Origin: Candidatus Lachnoclostridium stercoravium
Lineage (GTDB): Bacteria; Bacillota; Clostridia; Lachnospirales; Lachnospiraceae
Length of the DNA stretch: 64,000 bases
Reading direction: 5' to 3'
Assembly (NCBI GenBank): GCA_019118365.1
Contig: DWZA01000053.1
Location: forward strand, 1-64,000
Of this stretch, positions 46,664 through 57,048 are shown in pieces. The first letter of the stretch is position 1, and each line of letters starts with the position of its first letter. Below the pieces are notes generated by a model. That model was not told where the DNA came from. It made no database searches and saw only the letters and a list, made by a program, of their open reading frames with translations. Both the position numbers and the translations under genes were made by a program.

Positions 46664-47539
46664 TTACCCATTTTCGCCTCCAAACGTTATCGTTTCTCCG
46701 TCTTTTTTATACAGGTACCTCTTCCTGTATTTCAGCTGTACGTATTTCATAACCTTATGGTAATAGAGAGGATTGGCGGCTCCCCCCAGGATGCCCGCCA
46801 GCGGAAGCCCCTGGATAAATTTCAGCACCAGCATATCCATAGCAAAGACAGAGGCGGTCCGGCGCAGCTGCCGTTCAAAGTCGCCCTCCCCCGGTATAAC
46901 GAGGAACTGCTCTGTAACAAGATTGTCGATCTCTGCATTGGCCCGCCGCCAGCTTTCTCCATCCAGCATAGAAGCTTCCATCATCTTCAGGATAAAAAGT
47001 CTCTCTTCCGGGGAATCGTAGTCAAAGCCATAGTGAAGGGCGGTTTCATAGACGCCCTTCAGCAGCATCCCTACGAAGATGACAATATCCGGAAGGCCGA
47101 TCCCGAACACTCCCAGCCCTATGCCCTCCACTGTGGTAAAGGCCATATTTTTCATATCTGCAGCAGCGGCCTTCTGATGGAGCTTTTTCAGCTCCTTTCT
47201 GTTCGCCTTGACCTGGAAGGCATATTCCTGTATCATGCGGTCCTGCTGGATCGTCTCCTTCTGATAGCTCTTTTCGATGATCCCCGTTCCTTTTTCAAAT
47301 ACGATCTCAAACGCTTTGCAAAAGGCCTTCTCCAATGTGGAATATACCTGATCCGGTATCTTTTTCTCCAGTTCCTGCTTCCATCCAGGCTGTTTTGGTT
47401 TTAAGGCGCGCTGCCTTAATTTCTCTTCTTTTTTCTCTACTGCCTGGATCTCCTTTTTTATCGCTGCCCTGCAGCTTTCTTCTCTGCTTAATTTTTTCAT
47501 TATCCCCATTATGGCGGCGTTTCTGCCGCATCGCTTCAT
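46664..47539 (-). CDS. EcsC family protein
   Basis: VEGIGLGVFGIGLPDIVIFVGMLLKGVYETALHYGFDYDSPEERLFIL. Confidence 0.8.
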   Translation of the reverse strand: MKRCGRNAAIMGIMKKLSREESCRAAIKKEIQAVEKKEEKLRQRALKPKQPGWKQELEKKIPDQVYSTLEKAFCKAFEIVFEKGTGIIEKSYQKETIQQDRMIQEYAFQVKANRKELKKLHQKAAAADMKNMAFTTVEGIGLGVFGIGLPDIVIFVGMLLKGVYETALHYGFDYDSPEERLFILKMMEASMLDGESWRRANAEIDNLVTEQFLVIPGEGDFERQLRRTASVFAMDMLVLKFIQGLPLAGILGGAANPLYYHKVMKYVQLKYRKRYLYKKDGETITFGGENG

Positions 47540-47583
47540 GCCGGTCCGATGGGTTCCGGCATAAAAGGCTGACTAGTATCTCT

Positions 47584-49293
47584 TTATCGATTTTCCAGTG
47601 ACCTCCAGCGGAAATTAGGAACTACGTCGCTCCATTTATCGATCCCGATGATCTCTTTTGCAAACTCAGTTGCCTCCAGAGTCCTTGCTTTCTTATCAAT
47701 ATCGCGGAATACCTCCCAGATCTTCCTGCGCTGCGCCGCTACGATCCGGTCTGGCTGGTTCATATCGCAGGTCCACAGGCCGAATCCAAGGTTCTGCTGC
47801 CTCTCAGAAGGAGCGTCTACCTGGCGGCTGAGGATGTAAGCGTCGATATCCGGGTTGCTGTCCACCAGATAATAGGAATAAGCGTAAGCCGCAGCCTGGA
47901 TGTTCTGGATATCTCCTCTCGCCGCATCTACGCCGGTAAAGCCCTGTTCTGTAAGGATGATATTCCTTACCTGGCCTGTAGGAGACTTTAAAGCAGCCTG
48001 GTTAAAATAATCTGTCAGCACATTCAGATTTGCGAAATTGATCACCGGAGAATTAAAATCTGTACTGATCAGCCCTGTCTGGCTGTCGTTCCAGAACTCC
48101 GGTTCCGTCATAGGGCATGGATACGGGTGGTACGCCAGCCCCCAGTCGATCTGTCCCCAGTCGTTCGCTATAGAGTTGAAGGAATCTACGATCTCTTTTC
48201 CGCCGTATTTCAGCTTCCCGTCCTTCTCCTGAGGATTGTTCCAGTTGTAATCCAGGGAGAAATACACCCTGTCGTTAGCGCTGGTACTCTTGATCGCGGT
48301 ATAGAATACGCGGAAAGCCTTCTGGTACGCCTTTACATAGCTGGTCAGGTCCCACTCTCCTGTGTAATTCCACTGCTGATTGTTGATCTCATTGCCCAGG
48401 ATCCAGTTGGAGATCTTTCCGTGATCCGGGTTGGAACCGTTATACCGTTCCGCCAGGAAAGCCATGATCGCCCTGGTCTGGTCATAGCCCTCTTTTGTAG
48501 CTACATTGAACAGGTAATAAAACGCATTGGAGGACTTCACCGTTCCCGGATAGATCAGATCCGGCGTTGCGTCGTTCCAGCCGTTTAAAACAATAGCCGT
48601 AACTGTCATTCCCTTTCCGGAAAGGGCGCTGATGATCTTGTCGTACTGGGCGATCACGTCTTTGCTGAAATGATAGGTCTTTCCGTCATATGTATAATCG
48701 ATCCCTGATCCAAGGATCTGATGGAACGCGATATTCGTGCCTACATGCTTTACGCCCAGATCAAAGGCGTCCTCCAGCATGGAAAGCTCGATATTTAAAC
48801 CTTTCTTTGTTGCAGAATACGGAAACGCCGCCTGGTTCGGCGCGATCATCTCCGGGTTGGTGATATAATAGGGCTCGCTCACCTGGACAAAATCTTCTCC
48901 GTCATAGACAGCCACGACAAATTTGCTGTACAGTTTGTCGTCTGCGCTTCCATGATCCAGAGACGTGGTCCATGTAAAGCTGTTTCCTTCGCCGGAAGCC
49001 AGGAAATCCCGCCTGCTGCCGATCTCATCCTCATAAGGCTTCATCTCAAACAGATAAAATCTCCCGTCCGTTCCCGTCATATCTCCCTGGGAAACCGCGT
49101 TTATAGTAACCGTATTTTTATCGTTTCCGATCTTACAGGACGTAATGTCTGCAGACGCCTGTATCTCGATCTTCTGCTCCTGTGTTTCTTCTGTAGGCTC
49201 TTCCTCCGCCCAGGCCGGCGCCGCCGTTCCAAGGCTTAAAAAGCATACTGCCAGAGCCGCGGCAGCTTTTGTGATCCATCTTTTTTTTGTCAT
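47584..49293 (-). CDS. secreted DUF5722-like (glycoside hydrolase-like) protein
   Basis: Signal peptide; SNWILGNEINNQQWN, IILTEQGFTG; family assignment by pattern recall. Confidence 0.7.
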   Translation of the reverse strand: MTKKRWITKAAAALAVCFLSLGTAAPAWAEEEPTEETQEQKIEIQASADITSCKIGNDKNTVTINAVSQGDMTGTDGRFYLFEMKPYEDEIGSRRDFLASGEGNSFTWTTSLDHGSADDKLYSKFVVAVYDGEDFVQVSEPYYITNPEMIAPNQAAFPYSATKKGLNIELSMLEDAFDLGVKHVGTNIAFHQILGSGIDYTYDGKTYHFSKDVIAQYDKIISALSGKGMTVTAIVLNGWNDATPDLIYPGTVKSSNAFYYLFNVATKEGYDQTRAIMAFLAERYNGSNPDHGKISNWILGNEINNQQWNYTGEWDLTSYVKAYQKAFRVFYTAIKSTSANDRVYFSLDYNWNNPQEKDGKLKYGGKEIVDSFNSIANDWGQIDWGLAYHPYPCPMTEPEFWNDSQTGLISTDFNSPVINFANLNVLTDYFNQAALKSPTGQVRNIILTEQGFTGVDAARGDIQNIQAAAYAYSYYLVDSNPDIDAYILSRQVDAPSERQQNLGFGLWTCDMNQPDRIVAAQRRKIWEVFRDIDKKARTLEATEFAKEIIGIDKWSDVVPNFRWRSLENR

Positions 49294-49444
49294 TCATCTA
49301 CCTCCTGCACTGATGTCATTTTCCCCTATTATGATACTCTTCCGTCTTTTGGCATTCAATAACATTTATCTTACATATTATTAAGAAATGCTTCCTGTCA
49401 TGCAAAGCGGTTTCAGGGAGGCGAGGAGGCGATCCTGCGCGCTG

Positions 49445-50944
49445 CTACTGCACGCTGTCAATAAATCTCTGGAATGCCGCGCTTCCTTCCGGAGTGCGTT
49501 TGTAAACACCGGCATCCTCCAGAACCTTTTCGAAGACTTTTCCTACTTCATCCTTCAGGATACGGTCGATATTTTCTCTCGTTACATTCTCATACTTCGG
49601 AAGGAAAGACTCTACCCAGTCCGCATGCTTTTCCAGCTCCGGATTGCTGCGGATATCCTTTCCTTCTATAATGTAATCTTCCAGAAGGGACAGCTCGTTT
49701 TTCAGCCTGGAAGGAAGGACTGCCAGTCCCATAACCTCGATCAGGCCGATATTTTCTTTTTTGATATGATGGAGCTCCTGATGAGGATGATATACGCCAA
49801 GAGGAAATTCCTCTGTTGTGATATTATTGCGCAGCACCAGATCCAGCTCGTACATATCCCCGTTTTTCCTTGCGATCGGCGTGATCGTATTGTGGGGTTC
49901 TCCGTCCGTTTCAGAAAAGATAAACGCGGTTTCATCCGTATAGCCTCTCCATGCCTTTAAGATCTTGTCTCCCAGCTGGATCAGCGGTTCGATCTCCCTG
50001 CATCTGGTGCGGATCACGGACATAGGCCACTTTACGATCCCCGCCTCTACCTGCGGAAATCCTGGGAAAGAAACTTCTTTCTCAATAGGCGCCTTTGCCA
50101 TAGCGAACGTATAGCAGCCGCCCTGGAAATGGTCGTGGGTCAGGATCGATCCGCCTACAATGGGAAGATCCGCGTTGGAACCCAGGAAGTAATGAGGGAA
50201 CAATTTGATAAAATCAAACAGCTTGATAAAAGTCTCCCTGTCGATCTTCATCGGCACATGCTGTCCGTTAAATACGATGCAGTGCTCGTTATAATATACA
50301 TATGGAGAATACTGGAACCCCCACTGGCCGCCGTTGATAGTGATCGGTATGATCCTGTGGTTGTTCCTGGCCGGATGGTTTGCCCGCCCCGCGTAGCCTT
50401 CGTTTTCCATACACAGCTGGCATTTAGGGTAGCTGCTCTGCTTCATCTGCCTGGCGGCTGCGATCGCCTTTGGATCCTTTTCCGGCTTGGAAAGATTGAT
50501 GGTAATATCCAGATCCCCATACTGAGTAGGCGCTACCCATTTTACATCCTTTTTGATCCGGTAACGGCGGATATAATCGGAATCCTGGCTTAATTTATAA
50601 TAGTAATCTGTAGCCGCCTTTGGAGACTGGTTCCGGTAGATATCCCAGAAACGGTCCGCCACCTCGCTGGGCCTTGGCATCAGGCAGTTCATCAGCTTTG
50701 TGTCAAAAAGATCCCTGTAAGTAACGCTGTCCTCCGCAAGGACTCCCGTCTCATGGGCATGATCCAGAAGTTCTTTTAAAACCTCTTCCAGACAGATCTC
50801 CCCCACCGCGATTTCCGGTTCTTCGTAACTGTCCATGCCTAAAACATCCAGGATCTGGTTTGTAGCGTAGACCCTGTCCCTTTCCTGGATCAGCCCTGTG
50901 TCCAATCCATACTGCACCAGTTTTTTGATCGCTTCATAAACCAT
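49445..50944 (-). CDS. galT: UTP--hexose-1-phosphate uridylyltransferase (GalT class II)
   Basis: CQLCMENEGYAGR, GGSILTHDHFQGG, VYHPHQELHHIKKENIGLIEVMGLAVLP. Confidence 0.93.
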   Translation of the reverse strand: MVYEAIKKLVQYGLDTGLIQERDRVYATNQILDVLGMDSYEEPEIAVGEICLEEVLKELLDHAHETGVLAEDSVTYRDLFDTKLMNCLMPRPSEVADRFWDIYRNQSPKAATDYYYKLSQDSDYIRRYRIKKDVKWVAPTQYGDLDITINLSKPEKDPKAIAAARQMKQSSYPKCQLCMENEGYAGRANHPARNNHRIIPITINGGQWGFQYSPYVYYNEHCIVFNGQHVPMKIDRETFIKLFDFIKLFPHYFLGSNADLPIVGGSILTHDHFQGGCYTFAMAKAPIEKEVSFPGFPQVEAGIVKWPMSVIRTRCREIEPLIQLGDKILKAWRGYTDETAFIFSETDGEPHNTITPIARKNGDMYELDLVLRNNITTEEFPLGVYHPHQELHHIKKENIGLIEVMGLAVLPSRLKNELSLLEDYIIEGKDIRSNPELEKHADWVESFLPKYENVTRENIDRILKDEVGKVFEKVLEDAGVYKRTPEGSAAFQRFIDSVQ

Positions 50945-50999
50945 AATCATCTTCTCCTTATATTTTTATATTCCATAACCTTTCAACTATGTCCATGGA

Positions 51000-51515
51000 T
51001 CATGCGTCTCCATAAGCCCGTCTGATCCGCTGCACCACGATCCCTCCCAGGATGCCGATTACAGCTCCTGCTCCGACTCCGCCTGCCGTCAGGAGCGGAA
51101 GGTAATAAAAGACTCCTGTGTTTTCCACTACGAAAGCCGCTACCAGGATCTGGCCGATATTGTGCCCTACGCCTCCTACTACGCTCACTCCTACGGGACT
51201 GAATGCTTTTAAAGCTTTGCACGCTGTCATCAGAAGCAGGCTTACGATCCCTCCTGCCAGCCCGTACCACATGCTGAAGGCATTTCCGAAGGTCAGGCCC
51301 ACTAAAACGATCCGGATCAGGGAAACTGCACAGGTCCCTCGGAATCCAACAGTATACAGACCAACCACGGTCACCAGATTTGCCAGACCCAGCTTCATCC
51401 CCGGAGCAGGCATCGGAATGGGGATCAGGGACTCGATATAACTGAAAATAAATGCCAGCGCAATAAGCATACCATATCGCGATATGTATTTTGCCTTATT
51501 TTTCTCTCTTCCCAT
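51000..51515 (-). CDS. Gx transporter family protein (heptaprenyl diphosphate synthase component I-like)
   Basis: PGMKLGLANLVTVVGLY; multi-TM. Confidence 0.85.
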   Translation of the reverse strand: MGREKNKAKYISRYGMLIALAFIFSYIESLIPIPMPAPGMKLGLANLVTVVGLYTVGFRGTCAVSLIRIVLVGLTFGNAFSMWYGLAGGIVSLLLMTACKALKAFSPVGVSVVGGVGHNIGQILVAAFVVENTGVFYYLPLLTAGGVGAGAVIGILGGIVVQRIRRAYGDA

Positions 51516-51534
51516 TGTTTTCCCTGCCGGCCCT

Positions 51535-52161
51535 TCAGATCCCAAGATCGGCTCTTCCTTTCTCTATCCTGCTGGAAAACTGGCTGTAAAAGCCTTCTGT
51601 TTCTTCCGGCCAGCCCGTAAAATAGAAGGTTTTCAGGATGTAAAGAGCCGCTTCTTTTGCAAAATCTCTTTCCTCCGCCGCCTTTTTGCGGACATCCTTT
51701 AAAAAACTGTGCCAGCACAGGAGAAATTCCTCATTTTTCCGGATGTCTTCTGTATCCAGCCACTTTCTGACCTTCACCTTTGTCCGGTTTTCCTTTTTAC
51801 ACCCGTTCTCCAGCAGAAAATACCGGATCTCTCCGCTTCCGTAGTCTCTTCCCAGAGGAAAGAGGCGGCAGACGCCTGGACGGAACGGGTGGATGGAACA
51901 CCTGCCCTTTTCATTTAAAAAAACGCAGCGTTCCTCTTCTCCTGTCATCAGCAGGTTCGGAAGGACGATCCCTTCCTCCACATGAAGTTCGATCCGGTTT
52001 CCCATCAAAGCTTCCAGAGGCGTTTTCAGATGTTTTGCAAGCAGGAACCCGTCGCACGGGTTCAGGATCACAGACTGCCCCATACCTTTGCAGCATGCGA
52101 AGCAGCCTTCGCAGTCCTGGCAGCCTGCCCGCACCATATCGTTTAATCCGTAAAATTCCAT
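51535..52161 (-). CDS. YkgJ family cysteine cluster protein
   Basis: CQDCEGCFACCKGM, CVFLNEKGRCSIHPFRPGVCRLFPLG. Confidence 0.85.
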   Translation of the reverse strand: MEFYGLNDMVRAGCQDCEGCFACCKGMGQSVILNPCDGFLLAKHLKTPLEALMGNRIELHVEEGIVLPNLLMTGEEERCVFLNEKGRCSIHPFRPGVCRLFPLGRDYGSGEIRYFLLENGCKKENRTKVKVRKWLDTEDIRKNEEFLLCWHSFLKDVRKKAAEERDFAKEAALYILKTFYFTGWPEETEGFYSQFSSRIEKGRADLGI

Positions 52162-52202
52162 TTTTCTGTCCTCGTTTGAAAGACCCGCCCTGAACGGCTG
52201 CG

Positions 52203-53228
52203 TCAGATGATGAACATCGCGTCCCCGAAGCTGAAGAACCGGTATCTCTCCCGGATCGCTTCTTCATAAGCCGCCAGGATATGTTCTCTTCCTGCCAGCG
52301 CGGAGACCAGCATGACCAAAGTAGATTCCGGAAGATGGAAATTGGTGATCAGGCCGTCCAGGATCTTAAAGCGGTAGCCTGGATAAATGAAGATATCCGT
52401 CCAGCCGCTTCCTGCCTTTAATATACCGTCTTCTCCTGTGGCGGACTCCAGGGTGCGGCAGCTGGTGGTGCCTACGCAGATGACCCTGCCTCCCTCACGT
52501 TTGGTCCGGTTGATCTTTTCCGCTTCTTCCTCTTCCACCACATAAAACTCCGAATGCATATGGTGATCCTGCACGTTTTCCACTTTGACCGGCCGGAACG
52601 TCCCAAGGCCTACGTGGAGCGTTACATGGGCGATGGTCACGCCCATCTCTTCTATCTGCTTTAACAGCTCTTTTGTAAAATGCAGGCCGGCGGTAGGAGC
52701 CGCCGCGGAGCCTTCGTGCTTCGCGTAAACGGTCTGATACCTGTCTTTGTCTTTCAGCTGGTGTGTGATATATGGCGGCAGCGGCATCTGTCCCAGCTGA
52801 TCCAGGATCTCTTCAAAGATCCCTTCATAAGAAAACTGGATCAGGCGGTTTCCCTCTTCTACCACGTCGATCACCTTTCCAACGAGAAGTCCGTCCCCGA
52901 AGCGGATCACCGTGCCAGGCTTCGCCTTTTTCCCCGGTTTTACAAGAACCTCCCAGATATCGTTTTCCTTTCTTTTTAATAAGAGTACTTCGATCTTGGC
53001 TTCCGTGCCCTCTTTTACGCCGAAAAGCCTGGCCGGGATCACCTTTGTGTCATTGATCACCAGACAGTCCCCCTTCTTAAGCAGGGTCAGGATATCCCTG
53101 AATCCCCGATGGGACATCTCACCGGTATTCTTATCCAGGACTAAAAGCCTGGACGCCGACCGGTCTTCCAGGGGATCCTGAGCGATCAGCTCCTGGGGCA
53201 GGTCAAAATAAAAGTCCTTTACATCCAT
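52203..53228 (-). CDS. queA: tRNA preQ1(34) S-adenosylmethionine ribosyltransferase-isomerase
   Basis: [58 protein letters not shown]. Confidence 0.95.
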   Translation of the reverse strand: MDVKDFYFDLPQELIAQDPLEDRSASRLLVLDKNTGEMSHRGFRDILTLLKKGDCLVINDTKVIPARLFGVKEGTEAKIEVLLLKRKENDIWEVLVKPGKKAKPGTVIRFGDGLLVGKVIDVVEEGNRLIQFSYEGIFEEILDQLGQMPLPPYITHQLKDKDRYQTVYAKHEGSAAAPTAGLHFTKELLKQIEEMGVTIAHVTLHVGLGTFRPVKVENVQDHHMHSEFYVVEEEEAEKINRTKREGGRVICVGTTSCRTLESATGEDGILKAGSGWTDIFIYPGYRFKILDGLITNFHLPESTLVMLVSALAGREHILAAYEEAIRERYRFFSFGDAMFII

Positions 53229-53320
53229 TTTTATTTCCTCCATATTTAAAACAAGGTGAAGAAAGCCGCTGCAGCCTCCATAACAGGCCTGCAGCAGCTT
53301 TCTGTCTCTTCTGCGAAGTA

Positions 53321-54292
53321 TTATTGCGCGGCAGTCTCTCCCTCTAAAGAGGACTCTGCTTCTGCTTCCGAAGAAGCTTCCGTCTCTGCCTGAGCTGTCT
53401 CTCCTTCCTGAGAAACCTGTCCTTCTAAAGAACTGCTTCCAGCTTCTGCCGCCTCTGTCTCGTCGGTCGTCTCTGCTGCCGTCGTCTCCAGGCTCATAGC
53501 AGCCGTCGTCTCTTCGCCTGGCGCGGCGACGTCCTCTCTCAGCATTCCGTAAGCGCTGGCCAGCTTCGTATCAGACTCTACCGCTTCCTTCAGCCTGGCG
53601 TTTACCTGAGCCGCCAGCGTACGCACCCCTTCCGACTGCTCTGCCTGAGCAACGAAAGTCAGAACATCCTTCGATACGTTTTCCTGAATGATAAAATTGC
53701 CTTCCGGATCCCTTACCACATAGCACCACATAAGATTCGGCGCCAGTGTGTCCGTCACCCGGAATTTGATATCTGTGCTCACATACACCAGGTAGGAACC
53801 GTCCTCCAGCCCTGGTATGGTGTAACAGACGATATTCTGGAAGGACTCGATGTACTTTGCCCTCCACTGCATCCTTGTCCGCAGGTTTTCCAGATCAGAC
53901 GTATCCGTCTTTCCATAAAGCTGATACATCGTCTCTGCATCACAGTCTGCCTTCGCCTGACAGTACGCTTCCATCAGGGAATTGATCTCCGGGATCTCGT
54001 CTCTGCTCAGTGCGAACCGGTCTTCCTGCGCAGGCTCCGCCTGGCCTTCCGACCCTTCTGCTGTCTCTGCGCCGTCTGCCGGCCCGTCCGCTGTATCCGC
54101 TGTATCCGCCTGTGCAGCCGTCTCTGCCGCGCTGCCCACTGCGTCTGCTTCTTCCGATTTAGGAGACTTGTCCACGATCACAATGACAAGAACCAAAATA
54201 ACTACGATTATGGGAACTGCTAACAGGCGGAGATACCTCTGCGCGTCTGATCCGCCTGAAGCCCGTTTCAGTCCCGGCCTTCTGTCTCTCAT
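53321..54292 (-). CDS. hypothetical single-pass membrane protein with Ala/Glu-rich low-complexity tails
   Basis: [19 protein letters not shown]; low-complexity acidic regions. Confidence 0.6.
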   Translation of the reverse strand: MRDRRPGLKRASGGSDAQRYLRLLAVPIIVVILVLVIVIVDKSPKSEEADAVGSAAETAAQADTADTADGPADGAETAEGSEGQAEPAQEDRFALSRDEIPEINSLMEAYCQAKADCDAETMYQLYGKTDTSDLENLRTRMQWRAKYIESFQNIVCYTIPGLEDGSYLVYVSTDIKFRVTDTLAPNLMWCYVVRDPEGNFIIQENVSKDVLTFVAQAEQSEGVRTLAAQVNARLKEAVESDTKLASAYGMLREDVAAPGEETTAAMSLETTAAETTDETEAAEAGSSSLEGQVSQEGETAQAETEASSEAEAESSLEGETAAQ

Positions 54293-54427
54293 TCTTGTTG
54301 TATCCTCCTGTTTGGATAAGTATATCTCCAGTCTTCGTTCTATTCTATCAAAATATATTGTAAAAAGCAACCCAAAGTAAAATAAGTACTTGCAGTCTTC
54401 AGGGAAATGTAGTAAAATATCACTGTT

Positions 54428-54499
54428 GCACCTGTAGCTCAGTGGATAGAGCAGTGGCCTCCGGAGCTGCGTGCGTAGGTTCGATTCCTATCAGGTGCA
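54428..54499 (+). tRNA. tRNA-Arg (anticodon CCG)
   Basis: GCACCTG/CAGGTGC acceptor, D arm GCTC..GAGC, anticodon loop CTCCGGA, T-loop GGTTCGATTCC. Confidence 0.92.
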
Positions 54500-54505
54500 G
54501 GAAGA

Positions 54506-54564
54506 GAAAAGCCTTATTTCAGGCGGAAAGCATTGAAGATCCGCATGAGATAAGGCTTTTTTTC
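54506..54564 (+). terminator. terminator after tRNA-Arg
   Basis: AAAAGCCTTATTTCA...TGAGATAAGGCTTTTTTT. Confidence 0.7.
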
Positions 54565-54738
54565 GCTGGAAAACAGAAGGAAGATCATACTCATGAGCAT
54601 GCTTTCCTCATGCTTTTCCTGCCTTCTGGAAACGCTGCAAAAATTTTTTAAAAAAATTTATTTTTTATAAAACCTTTTTTCTCCTTTCCGCGTCTTATAA
54701 GTGAAAGCAAAAAACAGGATCACCTGAAAGGAGAATAT

Positions 54739-56694
54739 ATGATGAAAAAAACGAGAAAATCTGCAGGAATGAAACTTGGCGCCGCTATGCTGCTTACCGC
54801 GCTTTCTACAACTACCGCTTTCGGCGGGACCTGGAACGTAGAGGGAGGCGCCTGGAGGTACCGCACAGATGCCGGACAGCCCGCCGGCGCCGGCTGGATC
54901 AACGACGGCGGAAACTATTACTATACGGATGCCAACGGTTTTATGCAGACCGGATGGTACCAGGACAACGCCCAGGGCGGCCTGTGGTATTATCTTATGC
55001 CTGAACAGGGCGCTCCCCAGGGAGCTATGAAGACCGGATGGCTGCAGAATAATGGAAAATGGTATTTCCTGGATACTAGAGTGGGCGGCCCTCAGGGAAG
55101 CATGCTGGTAGGCTGGCAGTGGATCGACGGCTACTGCTACTATCTTGACCCGGCTCAGGGAGGAGCCATGGCGGCTTCCTGTACGACTCCCGACGGCTAT
55201 CAGGTAAACGCAAGCGGAGCCTGGGTAGATGAAAATGGAAATCCTCATTATGAAGCAGGAAAAGGGATCCCATCCGTTCCTGCCGCGGCAGTTTCCGGTC
55301 CTACCGGCACTGTAAGCTTCGGCGGCGGCTCCGGCTCCGGCGGCGGTTCCGGTTCCGGCGGCGGCTCTGGCTCCAGCTCCAGCGGCAGCTCTTCCCATTT
55401 CGTAAGCCTTGTTTACGACGACGCATGGGAAGATTATTCCGACAGTTCCGTAAGCCATTCCGCCAACGACTTCACTACTGGAAACTATGGCATGATGAGC
55501 GCGGATGAAAAAGAGGAAGTGGAAAGCGCGATCGAAGATTTCAAAGACGCCTATATCACCGACGACATGAGCGATTTTGAAAAAGAGATCATGATCATCC
55601 GCTGGCTGGTTGACGGCTGTACCTATGAGAAAGGCGAAAACTGGTCCAACTCCACTGCTTTCAGCTGTATCGTCAACGGCGAAGCCCAGTGCGCCGGATA
55701 TGCGGACGCATTTCTTCAGACAGCAAAGGCCTGCGGCCTGGAGGCCCGTTATGTCTACAACAGTTCCCACGCCTGGAACCTGGTAAAGATCGAAGGCGAC
55801 TGGTACCATGTGGATGTGACCTGGGAAGACCCGATCGGATCCAATTCCTATGGTTTCTCCAGCCTGCGGAACAAATACATCAACCTGGAAGACAACCAGA
55901 TCAAGGGCTACAGCTCCCATCATACCTGGTCCCCGTCTACGATCAAGGCTGACGGTACGGACTATGGCCCCGCAGTAGTCGCCCAGTATCTGAAAGACGG
56001 AACGATCGACACCTCCAAAGGCGAAAGCTTTAAAGACCAGATGGATGATTTCTTCGAATCTGCAGCAAATGAAGACGGCAGCAACATGATCGCTTACACC
56101 AACATCAGCGAAACCGCAGCAAAGATCTGCAGCTATCTGGAACAGGAACTGGATGAGCGGAATTATTCCTTCTCCTTTGTCGTACGTTATCCTTCCAAAT
56201 ATACTGCGCAAGTTACCGGCAACTACTCCAAGCTGGCAGACATAAACAATGAGATCGAAGAAGCGGTCAACACTGCGATCAACAGCAAATATGACAGCAT
56301 ATTGAAAAACCCTATTAAGATCTCCCTCCTCCTTAAAAGAGATGCGGACGTGAATTTCTACGCTCAGGAAAACGGCGCCATCTATTACAAAGAAGGGCAG
56401 GGGAAACCTGTCAGCTACACCATCCATTTTATCGACACAGACGGCAATAAGATCGGCACCCAGACCGGCACAGGCGAAAAGGGCATGAGCATCCAGCTCG
56501 AATTCCCGGAAGGCTACAGCTGGATCAGCAACTCCAAAGCCAACTATAAAGTAAACAGCGGCAAAGCCACCTACGGCGGCGAAAGCATCTACATCACAGG
56601 CACAGGGACCCTGGATATGAACGTCCGCTTAAGAGTGGTAAAGCCAAATAAAAATACAGAAAAAGCCAGTCCATCGGAAGCCCTGTATCAATAA
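54739..56694 (+). CDS. secreted transglutaminase-like protein with cell-wall-binding repeats and Gly/Ser linker
   Basis: Signal peptide; GWYQDNAQGGLWYYL/GWLQNNGKWYFLD repeats; GGGSGSGGGSGSGGGSGSSSSGSSS; GEAQCAGYADAFL, SSHAWNLVKIEGDWYHVDVTWEDP. Confidence 0.88.
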   Translation: MMKKTRKSAGMKLGAAMLLTALSTTTAFGGTWNVEGGAWRYRTDAGQPAGAGWINDGGNYYYTDANGFMQTGWYQDNAQGGLWYYLMPEQGAPQGAMKTGWLQNNGKWYFLDTRVGGPQGSMLVGWQWIDGYCYYLDPAQGGAMAASCTTPDGYQVNASGAWVDENGNPHYEAGKGIPSVPAAAVSGPTGTVSFGGGSGSGGGSGSGGGSGSSSSGSSSHFVSLVYDDAWEDYSDSSVSHSANDFTTGNYGMMSADEKEEVESAIEDFKDAYITDDMSDFEKEIMIIRWLVDGCTYEKGENWSNSTAFSCIVNGEAQCAGYADAFLQTAKACGLEARYVYNSSHAWNLVKIEGDWYHVDVTWEDPIGSNSYGFSSLRNKYINLEDNQIKGYSSHHTWSPSTIKADGTDYGPAVVAQYLKDGTIDTSKGESFKDQMDDFFESAANEDGSNMIAYTNISETAAKICSYLEQELDERNYSFSFVVRYPSKYTAQVTGNYSKLADINNEIEEAVNTAINSKYDSILKNPIKISLLLKRDADVNFYAQENGAIYYKEGQGKPVSYTIHFIDTDGNKIGTQTGTGEKGMSIQLEFPEGYSWISNSKANYKVNSGKATYGGESIYITGTGTLDMNVRLRVVKPNKNTEKASPSEALYQ

Positions 56695-56740
56695 CATACA
56701 GTAACTTAAGCCATATCCCCACATCTGAATAACAGTACAG

Positions 56741-56797
56741 GCGCCGCTGCTCCGTAGATGAACAATCATCTATAGAGCAGCGGCGCCATTTTTGTCA
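56741..56797 (+). terminator. Rho-independent terminator
   Basis: GGCGCCGCTGCTC...GAGCAGCGGCGCCATTTTTG. Confidence 0.8.
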
Positions 56798-57048
56798 CTT
56801 CAACAGTTTGCAAAAAAATCAGGCAATATGATCTATCCTGGCTGTTTCTCCAATGCCAAGCCAATCCGCCGATCCGTCTGATCTGCCATAAACAACGGGA
56901 TGTTCAGCACATCACACTTTTATGATAGTTTTAGTGATATATAATCACATTTTTATATATTCAGAAACGATAAAAAATACAAGCGAAATCGTAAGCAGGA
57001 TCCAGACCTTTGGGAAGTGAGCTTCCTGTTTACATCTATCCGGCCGGA

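Noticed and set aside
54658-56427. 589-aa ORF antisense to the transglutaminase-like gene
   Set aside because: Lies opposite a well-supported gene with catalytic motifs and signal peptide. The composition reflects reverse codon bias and no domain was recognised.
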